Of a DNA stretch of 40,530 nucleotides, positions 8,446 through 17,123 are shown piece after piece. Position 1 is the first letter of the stretch. Each line of letters starts with the position of its first letter. Location of the stretch: positions 393 to 40,922 of the forward strand of contig PLRV01000039.1 of NCBI GenBank assembly GCA_003164925.1, written 5' to 3'. Under the pieces are notes generated by a model. It worked only from the letters and a program-made list of their open reading frames with translations, was not told the origin of the DNA and did not search any database. Position numbers and translations under genes: made by a program. The stretch comes from Caulobacteraceae bacterium (lineage in GTDB: Bacteria > Pseudomonadota > Alphaproteobacteria > Caulobacterales > Caulobacteraceae).

Positions 8446-9074
8446 ATTCAACGATGGCGACTTAGCCTGCGACACCGGAATGCGGCTTCCTCCGCAACCC
8501 CGGTAATGTTAACCCGCCCGAGGATCGAGCGCCGCTTCGCACATCGCCAAGCGCCGCATGAAGCGATGCGCGCGGCGGGGCCTAGCTTCATTCCAGGAGC
8601 TTGAAGGGGGCTCTAGCCTTTGAATCCACAGAACGATTCACCGCCCAGGCGATCCCACAGAACCTGTTGCGGCCTAGCGCTTGGATCACGAAATAGAACA
8701 AACGGGCATTAACCTACTATTCACTATGGTTAATATTTGGATCGAAAGCAGAACATCGGTGCGGGCCTCCGAAACCGGCCGACACTGACGGTTGGCGCGA
8801 GGCTTGGCCACATTTCGGCGGCAATCCCTAACGGCGCTATGTTTCATCTTTGCCATCCGCGGAATGCTCCGATGGGCGGGGCCCACGTAATATCCCCACA
8901 AAATCAGATATTTAGTCGATCTTTCTTCGCTGAAACAACCCCCGCTGCATCGCAACATCGGCAACGCATGGGCAAACGGCCGGACATACGGCGGGCATTC
9001 GCAAGCAAAGACCAAGTCCTATCCTGATCCTGCAGCCAATGAATGGCCTTGACCGCATCGGCAGGAGACGAACC
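8446..9074. other. 629-bp region without a convincing gene
   Basis: I see no coding frame with recognisable content here. The 109-codon frame on the minus strand (8686-9015) has no start signal, unusual composition and no family features. The middle part (about 8690-8930) is noticeably richer in A and T than the surroundings and holds an inverted pair of TTAACC boxes. A small palindrome AATATC/GATATT is at about 8889-8914. It is probably the regulatory leader for the genes beginning at 9075 and 9351; an RNA gene cannot be excluded by eye. Confidence 0.4.
8708..8734. promoter_or_regulatory. Inverted ATTAACC/GGTTAAT boxes, CtrA half-site-like
   Basis: ATTAACC (8708-8714) and GGTTAAT (8728-8734) form a perfect dyad. 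The second arm read on the minus strand is TTAACCAT (8733-8726), identical to the half-site attributed to CtrA in Caulobacter. The TTAA-to-TTAA spacing is 17 bp, not the 7 bp of the classic full CtrA box, so regulation by CtrA is inference. The nearest downstream candidate genes start at 9075 and 9351. Confidence 0.35.
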
Positions 9075-9185
9075 ATGACGACCCGCAACCACTTTTTCTT
9101 GAGCTACAACCTCGCCCAATGGGGCGGCGCGATCCTCGCGGCCACATGTCTGGCCGCCTTCGCCCTGACCTTCCACGCGCTCTGA
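9075..9185 (+). CDS. Candidate 36-residue single-pass membrane peptide
   Basis: An ATG at 9075 follows a good ribosome-binding site (AGGAG at 9063-9067, 7-nt spacing) and opens a 36-codon frame to TGA. The N-terminal ~16 residues are polar and aromatic (MTTRNHFFLSYNLAQW), followed by one hydrophobic helix of about 18 residues (GGAILAATCLAAFALTF). The size and topology resemble small inner-membrane peptides. It precedes the glycosyltransferase pair by 165 bp in the same direction. I recognise no family, and expression is unproven; the start signal is the main support. Confidence 0.45.
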   Translation: MTTRNHFFLSYNLAQWGGAILAATCLAAFALTFHAL

Positions 9186-9350
9186 CCCATGCCTCGTCGG
9201 CGCCCCGCTCCCCCCGCCGGACGCTGACGAGGCTCAGACTTGTTACAAAACGGGCATCCACGCCCGACCGCCACGTCCACGGCCCGTCGTCCTTGCTGAG
9301 CCACGAGCGCCACGCCTAATGGGGCTATCTGCGCCAAGGGGAGCCGGGCG

Positions 9351-10463
9351 GTGGCCGAGTCCGACGCAATCGAGCAAACGCAGCGCCTGAGGGTAGCCTA
9401 CCTCAGCGACCCCAACGCCTATGCGAGGGCGCTGCTGCGCATGCGGGCCCTGCAGGACCTCGGCCACCAGGTCTGGCACATTCCCACGGTCCCCCTGAAG
9501 CCTGGGAGCGTCGGCCACGTCCCTCTTCCGCTGTGGCGCAAGATCGCCCTCAAGCTGGGCTTCCACCTGGACGTCACCGGGGCTGGCCGAGCGCTGGCGG
9601 CCCTGGCCCGCCGTCAGCCTTTGGACCTGATATGGGTGGACAAGGGCATGTCCGTGCAGGCGGGGGCGCTCAGGGCCGCCAAGGCGGCGATGGGCGCGAA
9701 GGCCCTATCCTTCTCCGAGGACGACATGGCCCTGCCGCACAACCGTTCGCGGCGCTGGGTACGGGCTTTGGACGCCTACGACCTGGTGGTGACCACCAAA
9801 ATCGCCAACATCGAGGGCGGGGAACTGGAGGCCCTGGGCGCACGGCGCGTATGCTACGTGACCCAGGCGTTCGATCCCCACCAGCATTTCCCCGTCCCCA
9901 TGGACGAGACGACCCGGCAGGCGTTCGGCGGCGACCTGTCGTTCATCGGCTGGTGCGAGGAGGATCGCGCGCGATCCATCCATGCCCTGGCCAAGGCCGG
10001 GCTATCGGTCAGGGTGTGGGGACCGGGCTGGCAAGGCAAGCTGGACCACCCGAACGTGAGGATTGAGGGCCGTTGGGTGGTGAACACCGACGCTGCGCTC
10101 GACTACTCCAAGACCCTCGCCGCTTCCAAGATCGGCCTTGGCTTCCTGCGCAAGCTCAACCGCGACCAGCACACCTCGCGCACCTTGGAGATTCCCGCCT
10201 GCGGATCATTGCTGCTCGCCGAACGCACGCCTGTGCACCTGGCCATGTTCCAGGAAGGCGTGGAGGCGGAATTCTTCGCCAGCGACGAGGAATTGGTGGC
10301 CAAGGCCCGATACTACCTCGACCATGAGGACGAGCGGCGCAAGGTCGCTCAGGCTGGGTATGAACGTTGCCTTCGGGATTATTCTTCGGTCCAACAAATG
10401 GCCCGCATTCTCACGGAATTGGCCCAGGCCGGGTTACCTACAGCGGGCAGCGACGCGCCATGA
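9351..10463 (+). CDS. CgeB-like glycosyltransferase (GT-B fold)
   Basis: A 370-residue cytoplasmic protein resembling CgeB/family-1 glycosyltransferases. Early strands (RLRVAYLSDPNAYARALL) are followed by DLIWVDKGM and the centre LSFSEDDM. The C-terminal half has the donor-binding pattern of Glyco_trans_1_2: YSKTLAASKIGLGFLRK, TSRTLEIPACGSLLLAER, then HLAMFQEGVEAEFFASDEEL and a terminal YERCLRDYS. Related proteins in other bacteria act in surface polysaccharide or spore-coat glycosylation, but the acceptor here is unknown. The GTG at 9351 is supported by AAGGGGAG a few bases upstream. Its TGA overlaps the ATG of the next gene by 4 bp, so the two are translationally coupled. Confidence 0.85.
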   Translation: MAESDAIEQTQRLRVAYLSDPNAYARALLRMRALQDLGHQVWHIPTVPLKPGSVGHVPLPLWRKIALKLGFHLDVTGAGRALAALARRQPLDLIWVDKGMSVQAGALRAAKAAMGAKALSFSEDDMALPHNRSRRWVRALDAYDLVVTTKIANIEGGELEALGARRVCYVTQAFDPHQHFPVPMDETTRQAFGGDLSFIGWCEEDRARSIHALAKAGLSVRVWGPGWQGKLDHPNVRIEGRWVVNTDAALDYSKTLAASKIGLGFLRKLNRDQHTSRTLEIPACGSLLLAERTPVHLAMFQEGVEAEFFASDEELVAKARYYLDHEDERRKVAQAGYERCLRDYSSVQQMARILTELAQAGLPTAGSDAP

Positions 10464-11620
10464 AGGGCCTGCGCTGGCTCGCACGGATGCTGCTCGGCCG
10501 CGCTCGGCCGGCGCCGGCGGGGCCATCGGGCCCGCGGTTCCTGTTTCTCAACTACGAGACGGCCCTGGGCCACGCTGTCGTGGCGACAACCACCTTCGCG
10601 GCCCTCAAGGCGCGGCGGCCCGACGCCTATATCGCGGTGGCGGCCTGTGGGCTGACGGCGAACCTGTTGCGCGCCAGCCCGCTGGTGGACGAACTGATCG
10701 TCACTCCGCACGCCTTGACCGACACGCGCAGGGCGTTGAGCTTTTTCCTGAGGCATATCTATCCGCGTCGCAAAGCATTCGACTATGTGGCGACCGTGGG
10801 GGGCAACGAGCGCTCCCGAGTCGCCCTCTTGGCCCTGGCCTCCGGCGTCAGCCGAAGGGTCGGTCTGACGCTCAGGCCGGAGCTTTACACCGCCGGCCTG
10901 CTTTACGACCGCAGCCTCAGCAACATCACCAACAACATGCGGGTGCTGGATGCGGCGGGCCTGCCGTCAGATCCGGCCGAACCGGCCGTCCACTTCACCG
11001 CCTCGGACCTTGCGGCGGTGCAGACCCTGCTGGCCGAGGCGCCGAACGCCCAGGGCCCTCGCATCGCCGTGGTGGCCGCCTCCAGCAAGGGCCATCCCAA
11101 CGAATGGTTCGACGAGCGGTGGGCCGAACTCGTCCGTCGTCTGGCGGAAAACCTCGGCGCACAGATCGTGTTCACGGGAGCCAAGGGCGATGCGGCGCAG
11201 ATCGACGCCATCCGCCAGGCCGCGGGCGTGGCGACCTTTTCGGCGGCCGGACGCACGGACCTGCCTCAACTGGCCGCCCTGATGGCCCTCAGCGATCTGG
11301 TGGTGAGCATCGACACGGGAGGCCTGCACGTGGCGCGCGCGGTGAACGCGCCCAGCGTCGTGCTGGCCAACGCCGCCCAGCCCGACCACTGGTGGCTGCC
11401 TCCCAAGGACGACGAGCGCTTTCACATCCTCAGGCATGGCCATGTACCCTGCGCCCTGTGCCTGAAATTCGCCTGCGCCACGCGCGAGTGTATGCAGGAA
11501 AGCACGGTCGATCAGGTGGAACGGGCGGTGATCGAGCACCTGGCCGCTCATCCGCCTTCGTCGCAAGCGCGCGCACGTCGCACAGAGGCTCGAACCTATG
11601 ATCGACGCGCCGCGACCTAG
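10460..11620 (+). CDS. Glycosyltransferase family 9 (heptosyltransferase-like)
   Basis: A 386-residue GT9 protein, the family of lipopolysaccharide heptosyltransferases. The N-terminal Rossmann half carries LNYETALGHAVVATTTFAAL in place of the usual GDxL start. The C-terminal half has VVAASSKGHPNEW, IVFTGAKGDAAQI and the donor-site stretch LVVSIDTGGLHVARAV. A Cys-rich tail (PCALCLKFACATRECM) is common in this family. The frame is open upstream, but the ATG at 10460 overlaps the stop of the CgeB-like gene (ATGA) and fits the family start. The pair probably adds sugars to a surface glycan in the inner-leaflet assembly phase; this is inferred from family only. Confidence 0.87.
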   Translation: MKGLRWLARMLLGRARPAPAGPSGPRFLFLNYETALGHAVVATTTFAALKARRPDAYIAVAACGLTANLLRASPLVDELIVTPHALTDTRRALSFFLRHIYPRRKAFDYVATVGGNERSRVALLALASGVSRRVGLTLRPELYTAGLLYDRSLSNITNNMRVLDAAGLPSDPAEPAVHFTASDLAAVQTLLAEAPNAQGPRIAVVAASSKGHPNEWFDERWAELVRRLAENLGAQIVFTGAKGDAAQIDAIRQAAGVATFSAAGRTDLPQLAALMALSDLVVSIDTGGLHVARAVNAPSVVLANAAQPDHWWLPPKDDERFHILRHGHVPCALCLKFACATRECMQESTVDQVERAVIEHLAAHPPSSQARARRTEARTYDRRAAT

Positions 11621-12123
11621 ACCGCCGGCGCCGGCGGGGCCGTGATAACCTCGACGTTATCGTTGAGCAGATAGGACATGTCGCGCAAGGCCGCGTCCTG
11701 GGCCGGCGCGGTCTTGGCGCCGGTCAGGTCGGCCAGCTTCTTGGGCAGGTCCTGGGAAATGCCCCGCAGGATGCACTTCAGATCGCCGTCCGTGCCGCGC
11801 TTGGCCAGTTCCTGGTTGCCCTGCAGATCCAGGCCGGACAGGGCGGCGACGCCAGTTTGGAAGTCGTCGAACTTAGGCAGGACGACCGGGCCGCCGGTCG
11901 CCTTGGCCCCGGTCTCCTTGGCCAGTGTCTGGCGATAGGCGTCAGCATCGGCCTTCAGCTTCCCCGCGCGGGCGACGATGTCGGCGAACAGCGGCTCGCT
12001 GGCCACCGACTGCGGCTGCGCCGGGGCGATGACCGGCGCATCAATGCGGATCATCGGCTGCGCCGGCCCGGTATGGGCGGACGCGAGAAACAGGAAGGCG
12101 GCGGCGGCGACGTCACAGGACAT
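11617..12123 (-). CDS. Secreted protein of unknown function
   Basis: A 168-residue protein with a short hydrophobic leader (MSCDVAAAAFLFLASAHTGPA) that could be a signal peptide, then a Pro/Ala-rich stretch and a largely helical body (SEPLFADIVARAGKLKADADAYRQTL). A Cys occurs at CILRG and another in the leader. I do not recognise a family. A purine-rich GGGAG about 8 nt upstream supports the ATG at 12123. Its stop overlaps that of the convergent GT9 gene by 4 bp (11617-11620). Periplasmic location is inferred. Confidence 0.65.
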   Translation of the reverse strand: MSCDVAAAAFLFLASAHTGPAQPMIRIDAPVIAPAQPQSVASEPLFADIVARAGKLKADADAYRQTLAKETGAKATGGPVVLPKFDDFQTGVAALSGLDLQGNQELAKRGTDGDLKCILRGISQDLPKKLADLTGAKTAPAQDAALRDMSYLLNDNVEVITAPPAPAV

Positions 12124-12217
12124 TGCGAAGGCTCCCGGAATGGGCTCAATTCCAGCGATAAATCTTGGGTCGATACGGTAAATGCGCCGTTAACCCTATT
12201 CCGGTTTCGGAGACTTC

Positions 12218-13831
12218 ATGCCCCCCACCGCCGAATGGAATGCCTTTCTCGCGGACGCGCAGGCGGCGCAGGGCCGTTCCATTCTCGGCCTGTTCGAGCG
12301 TGAGCCTCGGCGTCTTTCGGCCCTGACCGTGCGGGCCGCGGGCCTGACGCTGGATCTATCCAAACAGCCTTGGTCCCTGGGCGGTCTGGAGGCCGGCGTG
12401 GCCTTGGCCCGGGCCGGCGGCGTTGAAGCCCGGCGAGCGGCGCTATTCTCCGGCGCGGCCATCAATACGTCGGAGGATCGCGCGGTGCTGCATCCAGCGC
12501 TGCGGGCGGCGGAGGGCGCGCATTTCAAGGCCAAGGGGGAGCCGGTGTCCGGCGAAGTCCAGGCGGTGCGCGCCGCCATGGCCAAGTTCGCCGCGGACGT
12601 GCGCTCCGGCGCCTATCGCGGCGCCGGCGGCCACGCTTTTCGCAACGTGGTCCACATCGGCATCGGCGGATCGGACCTGGGGCCACGGCTGGTGTGGGAG
12701 GCGCTGAGGCCGCTGGATGCGCCTATCGCCCTGCGTTTTGCGGCCAATGTCGATGGCTCGGACATCGCCGCGACGCTGGAAGGCCTGGACCCCGCGCAGA
12801 CTCTGGTGGTGGCCGTGTCCAAGACCTTCACCACCCAGGAGACCCTGGCCAACGCCCTGGCCGCGCGCGCCTGGCTGCGCGCCGCGCTAGGTCCGGCGGG
12901 CGATAGGCATCTGGTGGCCGTGTCCGCCAATCCCGAGGCGGTGGCGGCCTTCGGGGTTTCGCCCGAGCGGCTGTTCGCCTTCCGTGACTGGGTCGGCGGA
13001 CGCTTCTCGGTTTGGTCCGCGGTGGGCCTGTCCTGCGTGATCGGCCTGGGCGCGGACGTATTCGAGGCCTTTCTGGCCGGCGCGGCGGCGATGGACGACC
13101 ACTTCCTGTCGGCGCCACTGGAGAGCAACGCCCCGGTCCTGTTGGCCTTGGCCCAGATATTCAATCGCGACGGCTTGGGCCGCGCCGCCCGGGCGGTGAT
13201 CCCCTACAGCCAGCGGCTGCGCTTGCTGCCGTCCTTCCTGCAACAGCTCGAGATGGAGTCCAACGGCAAGCGGGTCGGGATGGACGGTCAACCGGTCGCC
13301 CGCCCCACCGCGCCGGTGGTTTTCGGCGAGCCGGGGACCAACGGCCAGCACGCCTTCTTCCAGATGTTGCACCAAGGAACCGACGTTGTTCCGCTCGAAT
13401 TCGTCGGGGTGGCCAGAAACGATGAAGGCCCGCCCGGCGCCCACGCTAAACTCCTATCCAACCTGCTCGCGCAGGCCGAGGCGCTGATGATCGGCCGTTC
13501 GGAAGCGGACGTGCGCGAAGAGCTCAAGACCAAGGGTCTGGACGAGGCGGCGATGGAGGTCCTGGCCCCACAACGGGCCTTTCCTGGCGACCGCCCCTCC
13601 AGCCTGATCATGATGGATCGCCTGACGCCGCAGGCTCTGGGCGCCTTGATCGCGCTTTATGAGCACAAGGTCCTCGTGGAGGGCGTGCTGTGGGGGATCA
13701 ACAGTTTCGACCAGTGGGGCGTGGAGCTGGGCAAACTCCTGGCCGGGCGCATCCTACCTGAGTTGGAAGGCGGTCCGCGCGCGCCGCACGATCCGTCCAC
13801 CAGCGCCTGGATCGAACGGCTCAAGGTCTAA
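12218..13831 (+). CDS. pgi: Glucose-6-phosphate isomerase
   Basis: A 537-residue cytoplasmic enzyme interconverting glucose-6-phosphate and fructose-6-phosphate. The phosphate-binding segment HIGIGGSDLGPRL and the VAVSKTFTTQET loop are intact. The first PGI signature is GEPGTNGQHAFFQMLHQG, with Glu371 as the likely catalytic base for isomerisation. The likely ring-opening His is His409 in GAHAKLLSNLLAQ, and the second signature ends with the conserved Lys506 in FDQWGVELGK. Length fits the bacterial family. It stands alone; a TTAACC at 12190-12195 lies 22 bp upstream of the ATG. Confidence 0.97.
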   Translation: MPPTAEWNAFLADAQAAQGRSILGLFEREPRRLSALTVRAAGLTLDLSKQPWSLGGLEAGVALARAGGVEARRAALFSGAAINTSEDRAVLHPALRAAEGAHFKAKGEPVSGEVQAVRAAMAKFAADVRSGAYRGAGGHAFRNVVHIGIGGSDLGPRLVWEALRPLDAPIALRFAANVDGSDIAATLEGLDPAQTLVVAVSKTFTTQETLANALAARAWLRAALGPAGDRHLVAVSANPEAVAAFGVSPERLFAFRDWVGGRFSVWSAVGLSCVIGLGADVFEAFLAGAAAMDDHFLSAPLESNAPVLLALAQIFNRDGLGRAARAVIPYSQRLRLLPSFLQQLEMESNGKRVGMDGQPVARPTAPVVFGEPGTNGQHAFFQMLHQGTDVVPLEFVGVARNDEGPPGAHAKLLSNLLAQAEALMIGRSEADVREELKTKGLDEAAMEVLAPQRAFPGDRPSSLIMMDRLTPQALGALIALYEHKVLVEGVLWGINSFDQWGVELGKLLAGRILPELEGGPRAPHDPSTSAWIERLKV

Positions 13832-13897
13832 AGGCCCACGCCGCGAAAATACCGTCTCGCCATGGGTAAAGTCGCACATCTAGGATTTGGCCCAGCC

Positions 13898-14464
13898 ATG
13901 ACCCTCTCCCGTCCGTCCGTTCTGAAGGTGCTGGCCGCCGCGGCGCTGGCCCTGCCCGCATCCGCGGGCTTGGCTCAAAGCCCACCCCCGGTTTCAACCG
14001 TCGTGATCATCGCCAAGCCGCCGGTGGACCCTCAAGTCGTCTCGACCTTTCCGACGGAGGGCGCCAAGGCGCCGGGCGGCATCTTGGTGCTCAAGATCGT
14101 GTTCGATCAGGCCATGACGCCGGAAGCTTGGTCCTATGGTCAGACGCCGGACGGCGCCTTTCCCCATTGCCTGAAAAAGCCCCGACTGTTGGCGGACGCC
14201 AAGAGCTTCGTCCTGCTGTGCAGCGTGGCGCCGAACCAGGCCTATGCGGTGCGGATCAACGCCTCGCCCGACTTCGTCAGCGCCCGGGGCCGCTCGGCGA
14301 AGCCATTCATGCTGCATTTCACCACCACGAACGATACTGTTTATGACATGCATGCCGCCCTTAAACAGGCCGGACTGACCGACGCTGACGAGCCGATCAT
14401 GACCTGGAACGCCCAGCCGGGCGGCGTCTCCGACGTGGCCCGGCCGGAACCGACGGCCCCCTAG
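13898..14464 (+). CDS. Secreted protein with Ig-like (Big_5/SbsA-type) domain
   Basis: A 188-residue exported protein. The ATG at 13898 gives a clean signal peptide (MTLSRPSVLKVLAAAALALP then ASAGLA). An in-frame ATG at 13862 would place 12 extra residues before the Arg/Lys region. After the signal, STFPTEGAKAPGGILVLKI then VFDQAMTPEAW is the pattern of bacterial SbsA-type Ig-like domains (proline/glycine turn, then FDxxM). Two cysteines (HCLKK and LLCSV) could form a disulfide. The precise role is unknown. It follows pgi by 66 bp and may be read through from it. Confidence 0.65.
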   Translation: MTLSRPSVLKVLAAAALALPASAGLAQSPPPVSTVVIIAKPPVDPQVVSTFPTEGAKAPGGILVLKIVFDQAMTPEAWSYGQTPDGAFPHCLKKPRLLADAKSFVLLCSVAPNQAYAVRINASPDFVSARGRSAKPFMLHFTTTNDTVYDMHAALKQAGLTDADEPIMTWNAQPGGVSDVARPEPTAP

Positions 14465-14552
14465 CCAAACAGCACAAACCCCACGCCGTTAGAAAATCTG
14501 GAAGGCCGGAAACTTAATCTCTATTTTAGCAATAGGCTTTGTATTGTTAAAG

Positions 14553-14600
14553 CCCCTCGGGATGACGCCCGCGATGGCGTCCACGCCAATCAACGAGGGG
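14553..14600 (+). promoter_or_regulatory. Porin 5' leader hairpin that pairs with the ribosome-binding site
   Basis: CCCCTCG (14553-14559) is perfectly complementary to CGAGGGG (14594-14600), which contains the porin Shine-Dalgarno sequence. A second perfect stem, GACGCC (14564-14569) with GGCGTC (14576-14581), stacks inside. The start codon GTG is at 14608. Folding would hide the ribosome-binding site, so translational control by temperature, an RNA or a protein is plausible. The upstream stretch 14505-14550 is AT-rich and probably holds the promoter. Confidence 0.5.
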
Positions 14601-14607
14601 ATAACCT

Positions 14608-16116
14608 GTGCAATTGACAATTTCCCGCGCCGCCGGCCGCGGCGCCTTCATCGGGCTTCTGCTGGCGGGCGTCGCCGGCGCCGCCTTCGCCCAGACCACT
14701 GCCGCCGCCAAGCCAGACTGCTTTGCGAGCGTCACGAACTGGCTCAATTCGAGCGCCGCCGACTGCCCGCTGTCCCTTAGCGGCGTTACCTTCTACGGCG
14801 CGATCGACGTGGGCGGCGGCTACGAGACCCACGGGGCGCCGTTCAATGGAGACGCCAAGACGGGCGTCGCCGAATTGATTTCCAAGGTCAACAACCGTCC
14901 CCTCTGGCAGGCCGTGCCGAGCGGCCTCAGCCAGTCGAATTTCGGCGTCAAGATCAATGAGCAGATCGCCCCGAGCTGGTCCTTTATCGGCGACGTCAAC
15001 GCCGGCTTCGACCCGCTGTCGTTCAAATTCGCCAACGGCCCCAAGTCGCTGGTCGACAACAACAACATTGCTCTCGCCCACCAAAGCACCAACACCGACT
15101 CGGCTCGCTCCACCGGCTGGGACAACACGCGCGGCTACGTCGGCCTCAGCAACGCCACCTTCGGCACGCTGACCTTTGGGCGTCAAACCGCGCTCAGCAA
15201 CGACCTTGTCGCTTCATACGATCCGTTCGGCACCTCCTACGCCTTCTCGGCGATAGGCAACTCATCGACTTTCGTCGCCGGCACCGGCGACACCGAGCTG
15301 TCGCGCTATGGCACGTCGGTCAAATATCAGCTGACATACAACCGTTTCCGGGCCAGCGCGCTCACGCAGCTCGGCGGCTATGCCCAAACCAACAACGCGG
15401 AGAGCGCCTACCAATTCGACCTCGGCGGCGACTTCGGCGGTCTGTCGGTCGATGCGCTATACGCCTACGCCAAGGACGCCGTGACCCTGAGCAACTACAC
15501 CTCCGGCGCGCCGACGCCCGACACGCTCAAGGCGACGCTCGCCAACGTCGACGCCGGGGTGCTCTTCGCTAAGTACCATTGGCGGCAGTTCACCGCTTTC
15601 GGCGGTTACGAATACGCGCGCCTGAGTACGCCGAGCGACCTGTTCCACGCAACGGCGACAGCGAATGGCCAGACCCTCACCCTAAACGGCAGTTACCCCG
15701 CCGTCGTTCAAGCCAATGTCTATGTGAATCCAAAAATTCAGCAAGTCGGGTGGCTGGGTGGGCGGTATTCGATACTTTCCAACCTCGACTTCAACGCCGG
15801 CTATTATTACGTTACGCAGAACAATTACACAAATGGCGCCACAAAATATAACACCGGCGGCAGCGCTACAAAAGCGGGCATCGGGTGCCGCGCGAACCTG
15901 AATCCCGCGATCACGGGCTCGACGCCTCAGGGGTCGAACGCCGCCGCCTGCGCGGGCAGCGAAAACGTTCTGTCCGGCGAATTGGACTGGCGTCCCGTCA
16001 AGCGCGTGGATCTGTACACGGGCGTGATGTACAGCGCGGTCGCGGGCGGCTTGGCGAATGGCTTCATCGTCAACAACAACACCGCGTGGACCACCGGCGT
16101 GCGCCTGACCTTCTAA
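14608..16116 (+). CDS. Outer-membrane porin (Gram-negative porin, Porin_4-like)
   Basis: A 502-residue beta-barrel protein. The signal peptide MQLTISRAAGRGAFIGLLLA continues to a likely cleavage after AFA. A small Cys-containing N-terminal segment (DCFASVTNWL...DCPLS) follows. Barrel strands then alternate throughout (VTFYGAIDVGGGYETHG, RGYVGLSNATFGTLTFGRQ, DVNAGFDPLSF). The final strand ends in Phe (TTGVRLTF), the outer-membrane assembly signal. FGTLTFGRQ is a hallmark of general porins (strand before loop 3). The barrel allows diffusion of small solutes; selectivity cannot be read. The GTG start at 14608 is preceded by GAGGGG. It lies upstream of a two-component pair. Confidence 0.88.
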   Translation: MQLTISRAAGRGAFIGLLLAGVAGAAFAQTTAAAKPDCFASVTNWLNSSAADCPLSLSGVTFYGAIDVGGGYETHGAPFNGDAKTGVAELISKVNNRPLWQAVPSGLSQSNFGVKINEQIAPSWSFIGDVNAGFDPLSFKFANGPKSLVDNNNIALAHQSTNTDSARSTGWDNTRGYVGLSNATFGTLTFGRQTALSNDLVASYDPFGTSYAFSAIGNSSTFVAGTGDTELSRYGTSVKYQLTYNRFRASALTQLGGYAQTNNAESAYQFDLGGDFGGLSVDALYAYAKDAVTLSNYTSGAPTPDTLKATLANVDAGVLFAKYHWRQFTAFGGYEYARLSTPSDLFHATATANGQTLTLNGSYPAVVQANVYVNPKIQQVGWLGGRYSILSNLDFNAGYYYVTQNNYTNGATKYNTGGSATKAGIGCRANLNPAITGSTPQGSNAAACAGSENVLSGELDWRPVKRVDLYTGVMYSAVAGGLANGFIVNNNTAWTTGVRLTF

Positions 16117-16144
16117 TCGACCCACCTTCTTAGATTTTGGTGAT

Positions 16145-16178
16145 GGTGTGGATGGCGCCCGCGGGAGCCGTCCACACC
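16145..16178 (+). terminator. Porin terminator hairpin
   Basis: GGTGTGGATGGCGCC (16145-16159) pairs with GGAGCCGTCCACACC (16164-16178) with only two non-Watson-Crick positions around a 4-nt loop. It starts 28 bp after the porin stop. The following ATTGCCGTATCTTCTTTC is T-rich but not a clean run. Confidence 0.6.
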
Positions 16179-16442
16179 ATTGCCGTATCTTCTTTCGGGT
16201 GGCGCCCGGCGCCGGGCCCCTGTGCATGATGTGTCTGATGCACGCAGCGGCCCAGGACATCGACGACGTTGGCTTCACGTTATGGCTGCCCGCATCCCGC
16301 TGGATATCGCGGGCCAGACCGATGGAATCGTCCCCACCGACACTTTGCTGGGCGACGCGCTGGGCTGAATTTTCTTTAACTTGCGCAAAAGGGCATAATG
16401 GCGGACCGCAGTGCAGCTGTTTGAGCCTGGCCGAGGCGCGTC
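16179..16442. other. Leader region of the two-component operon, no supported gene
   Basis: Together with the porin terminator this makes a gap of over 300 bp. A short open frame ending at 16368 has no ribosome-binding site that I can defend and no recognisable content. The AT-richer stretch 16365-16400 (TTTTCTTTAACTTGCGC) is the best candidate for the promoter of the response regulator gene. Confidence 0.35.
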
Positions 16443-17123
16443 GTGGCCCCCAAAATCCTGATCATCGAGGACGACGTCGAAACCGCCGAGGAGATCGGCG
16501 AACTGTTATTGGCCAGCGGCTTCGCCCCCCGGCAGAGCTTTGATGGGCGCGAGGGGCTTCAATTGGCCCTTGAGGAAGAGTTCGACGCCATCACCCTGGA
16601 CCGGATGCTGCCGAGCTGCGACGGCCTGGAGGTGGTGCGGCGACTGCGTGAAGCCGGCCGCCACACGCCGGTGCTGATGGTCAGCGCCCTGGGCGACGTG
16701 GACGACCGGGTCTCGGGCCTGAGGGCGGGCGGCGACGACTATATGATCAAGCCCTTCGCTCCGGCCGAACTGGTGGCGCGGCTGGAGGTCATGCTGCGCC
16801 GGAAAAGCCACGGCGAGCCTCAGCTGGTGCTCAAGGTCGGCGATCTGGAACTGGACCTGGTGTCGCGCGAAGCGCTCCGAAGCGGACGGCGCATCGAACT
16901 TCTGCCGCGCGAATTCAAGCTTCTGGACTACATGATGCGCAACGCCGGCCAGGTGCTCAGCCGTAGGATGATCTTCGAGGCGGTGTGGGAGTATTATTTC
17001 GATCCCGGCACCAATGTGATCGAGGTCCACGTGGCGAGGCTGCGCAAGAAGATCGACATTCCCGGCGAAGCGCCCCTCATCCACACTCAGCGGGGCTCCG
17101 GCTATGTGATCGATGCAGCTTAG
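16443..17123 (+). CDS. OmpR/PhoB-family response regulator
   Basis: A 226-residue transcription regulator. Receiver domain at 4-118: acidic pocket Glu9-Asp10-Asp11, phospho-acceptor Asp53 (ITLDRMLPS), Ser81 in the switch position and Lys103 (MIKPF). The winged-helix DNA-binding domain is at about 128-224 with LLPREFKLLDYMMRNAGQVL, then NVIEVHVARLRKKID and the closing HTQRGSGYVI. A GTG start at 16443 is chosen because it begins directly before the first receiver strand (APKILIIEDD). The stop overlaps the kinase start by 11 bp, giving a coupled cognate pair. Likely targets are the adjacent RND pump and perhaps the porin, by proximity only. Confidence 0.93.
   Translation: MAPKILIIEDDVETAEEIGELLLASGFAPRQSFDGREGLQLALEEEFDAITLDRMLPSCDGLEVVRRLREAGRHTPVLMVSALGDVDDRVSGLRAGGDDYMIKPFAPAELVARLEVMLRRKSHGEPQLVLKVGDLELDLVSREALRSGRRIELLPREFKLLDYMMRNAGQVLSRRMIFEAVWEYYFDPGTNVIEVHVARLRKKIDIPGEAPLIHTQRGSGYVIDAA

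Noticed and set aside
8624-8663. ATCCACAGAAC and ATCCCACAGAAC as possible DnaA boxes or an origin
   Set aside because: Two weak, degenerate matches only; no DnaA box cluster, AT-rich unwinding element or replication gene nearby.
8686-9015. 109-codon minus-strand frame in the polA downstream region
   Set aside because: Cys/Arg/Ser composition unlike real genes here, no start signal and no recognisable family.
16180-16368. Short frames between the porin terminator and the response regulator
   Set aside because: No ribosome-binding site, unremarkable composition, and no recognisable sequence.
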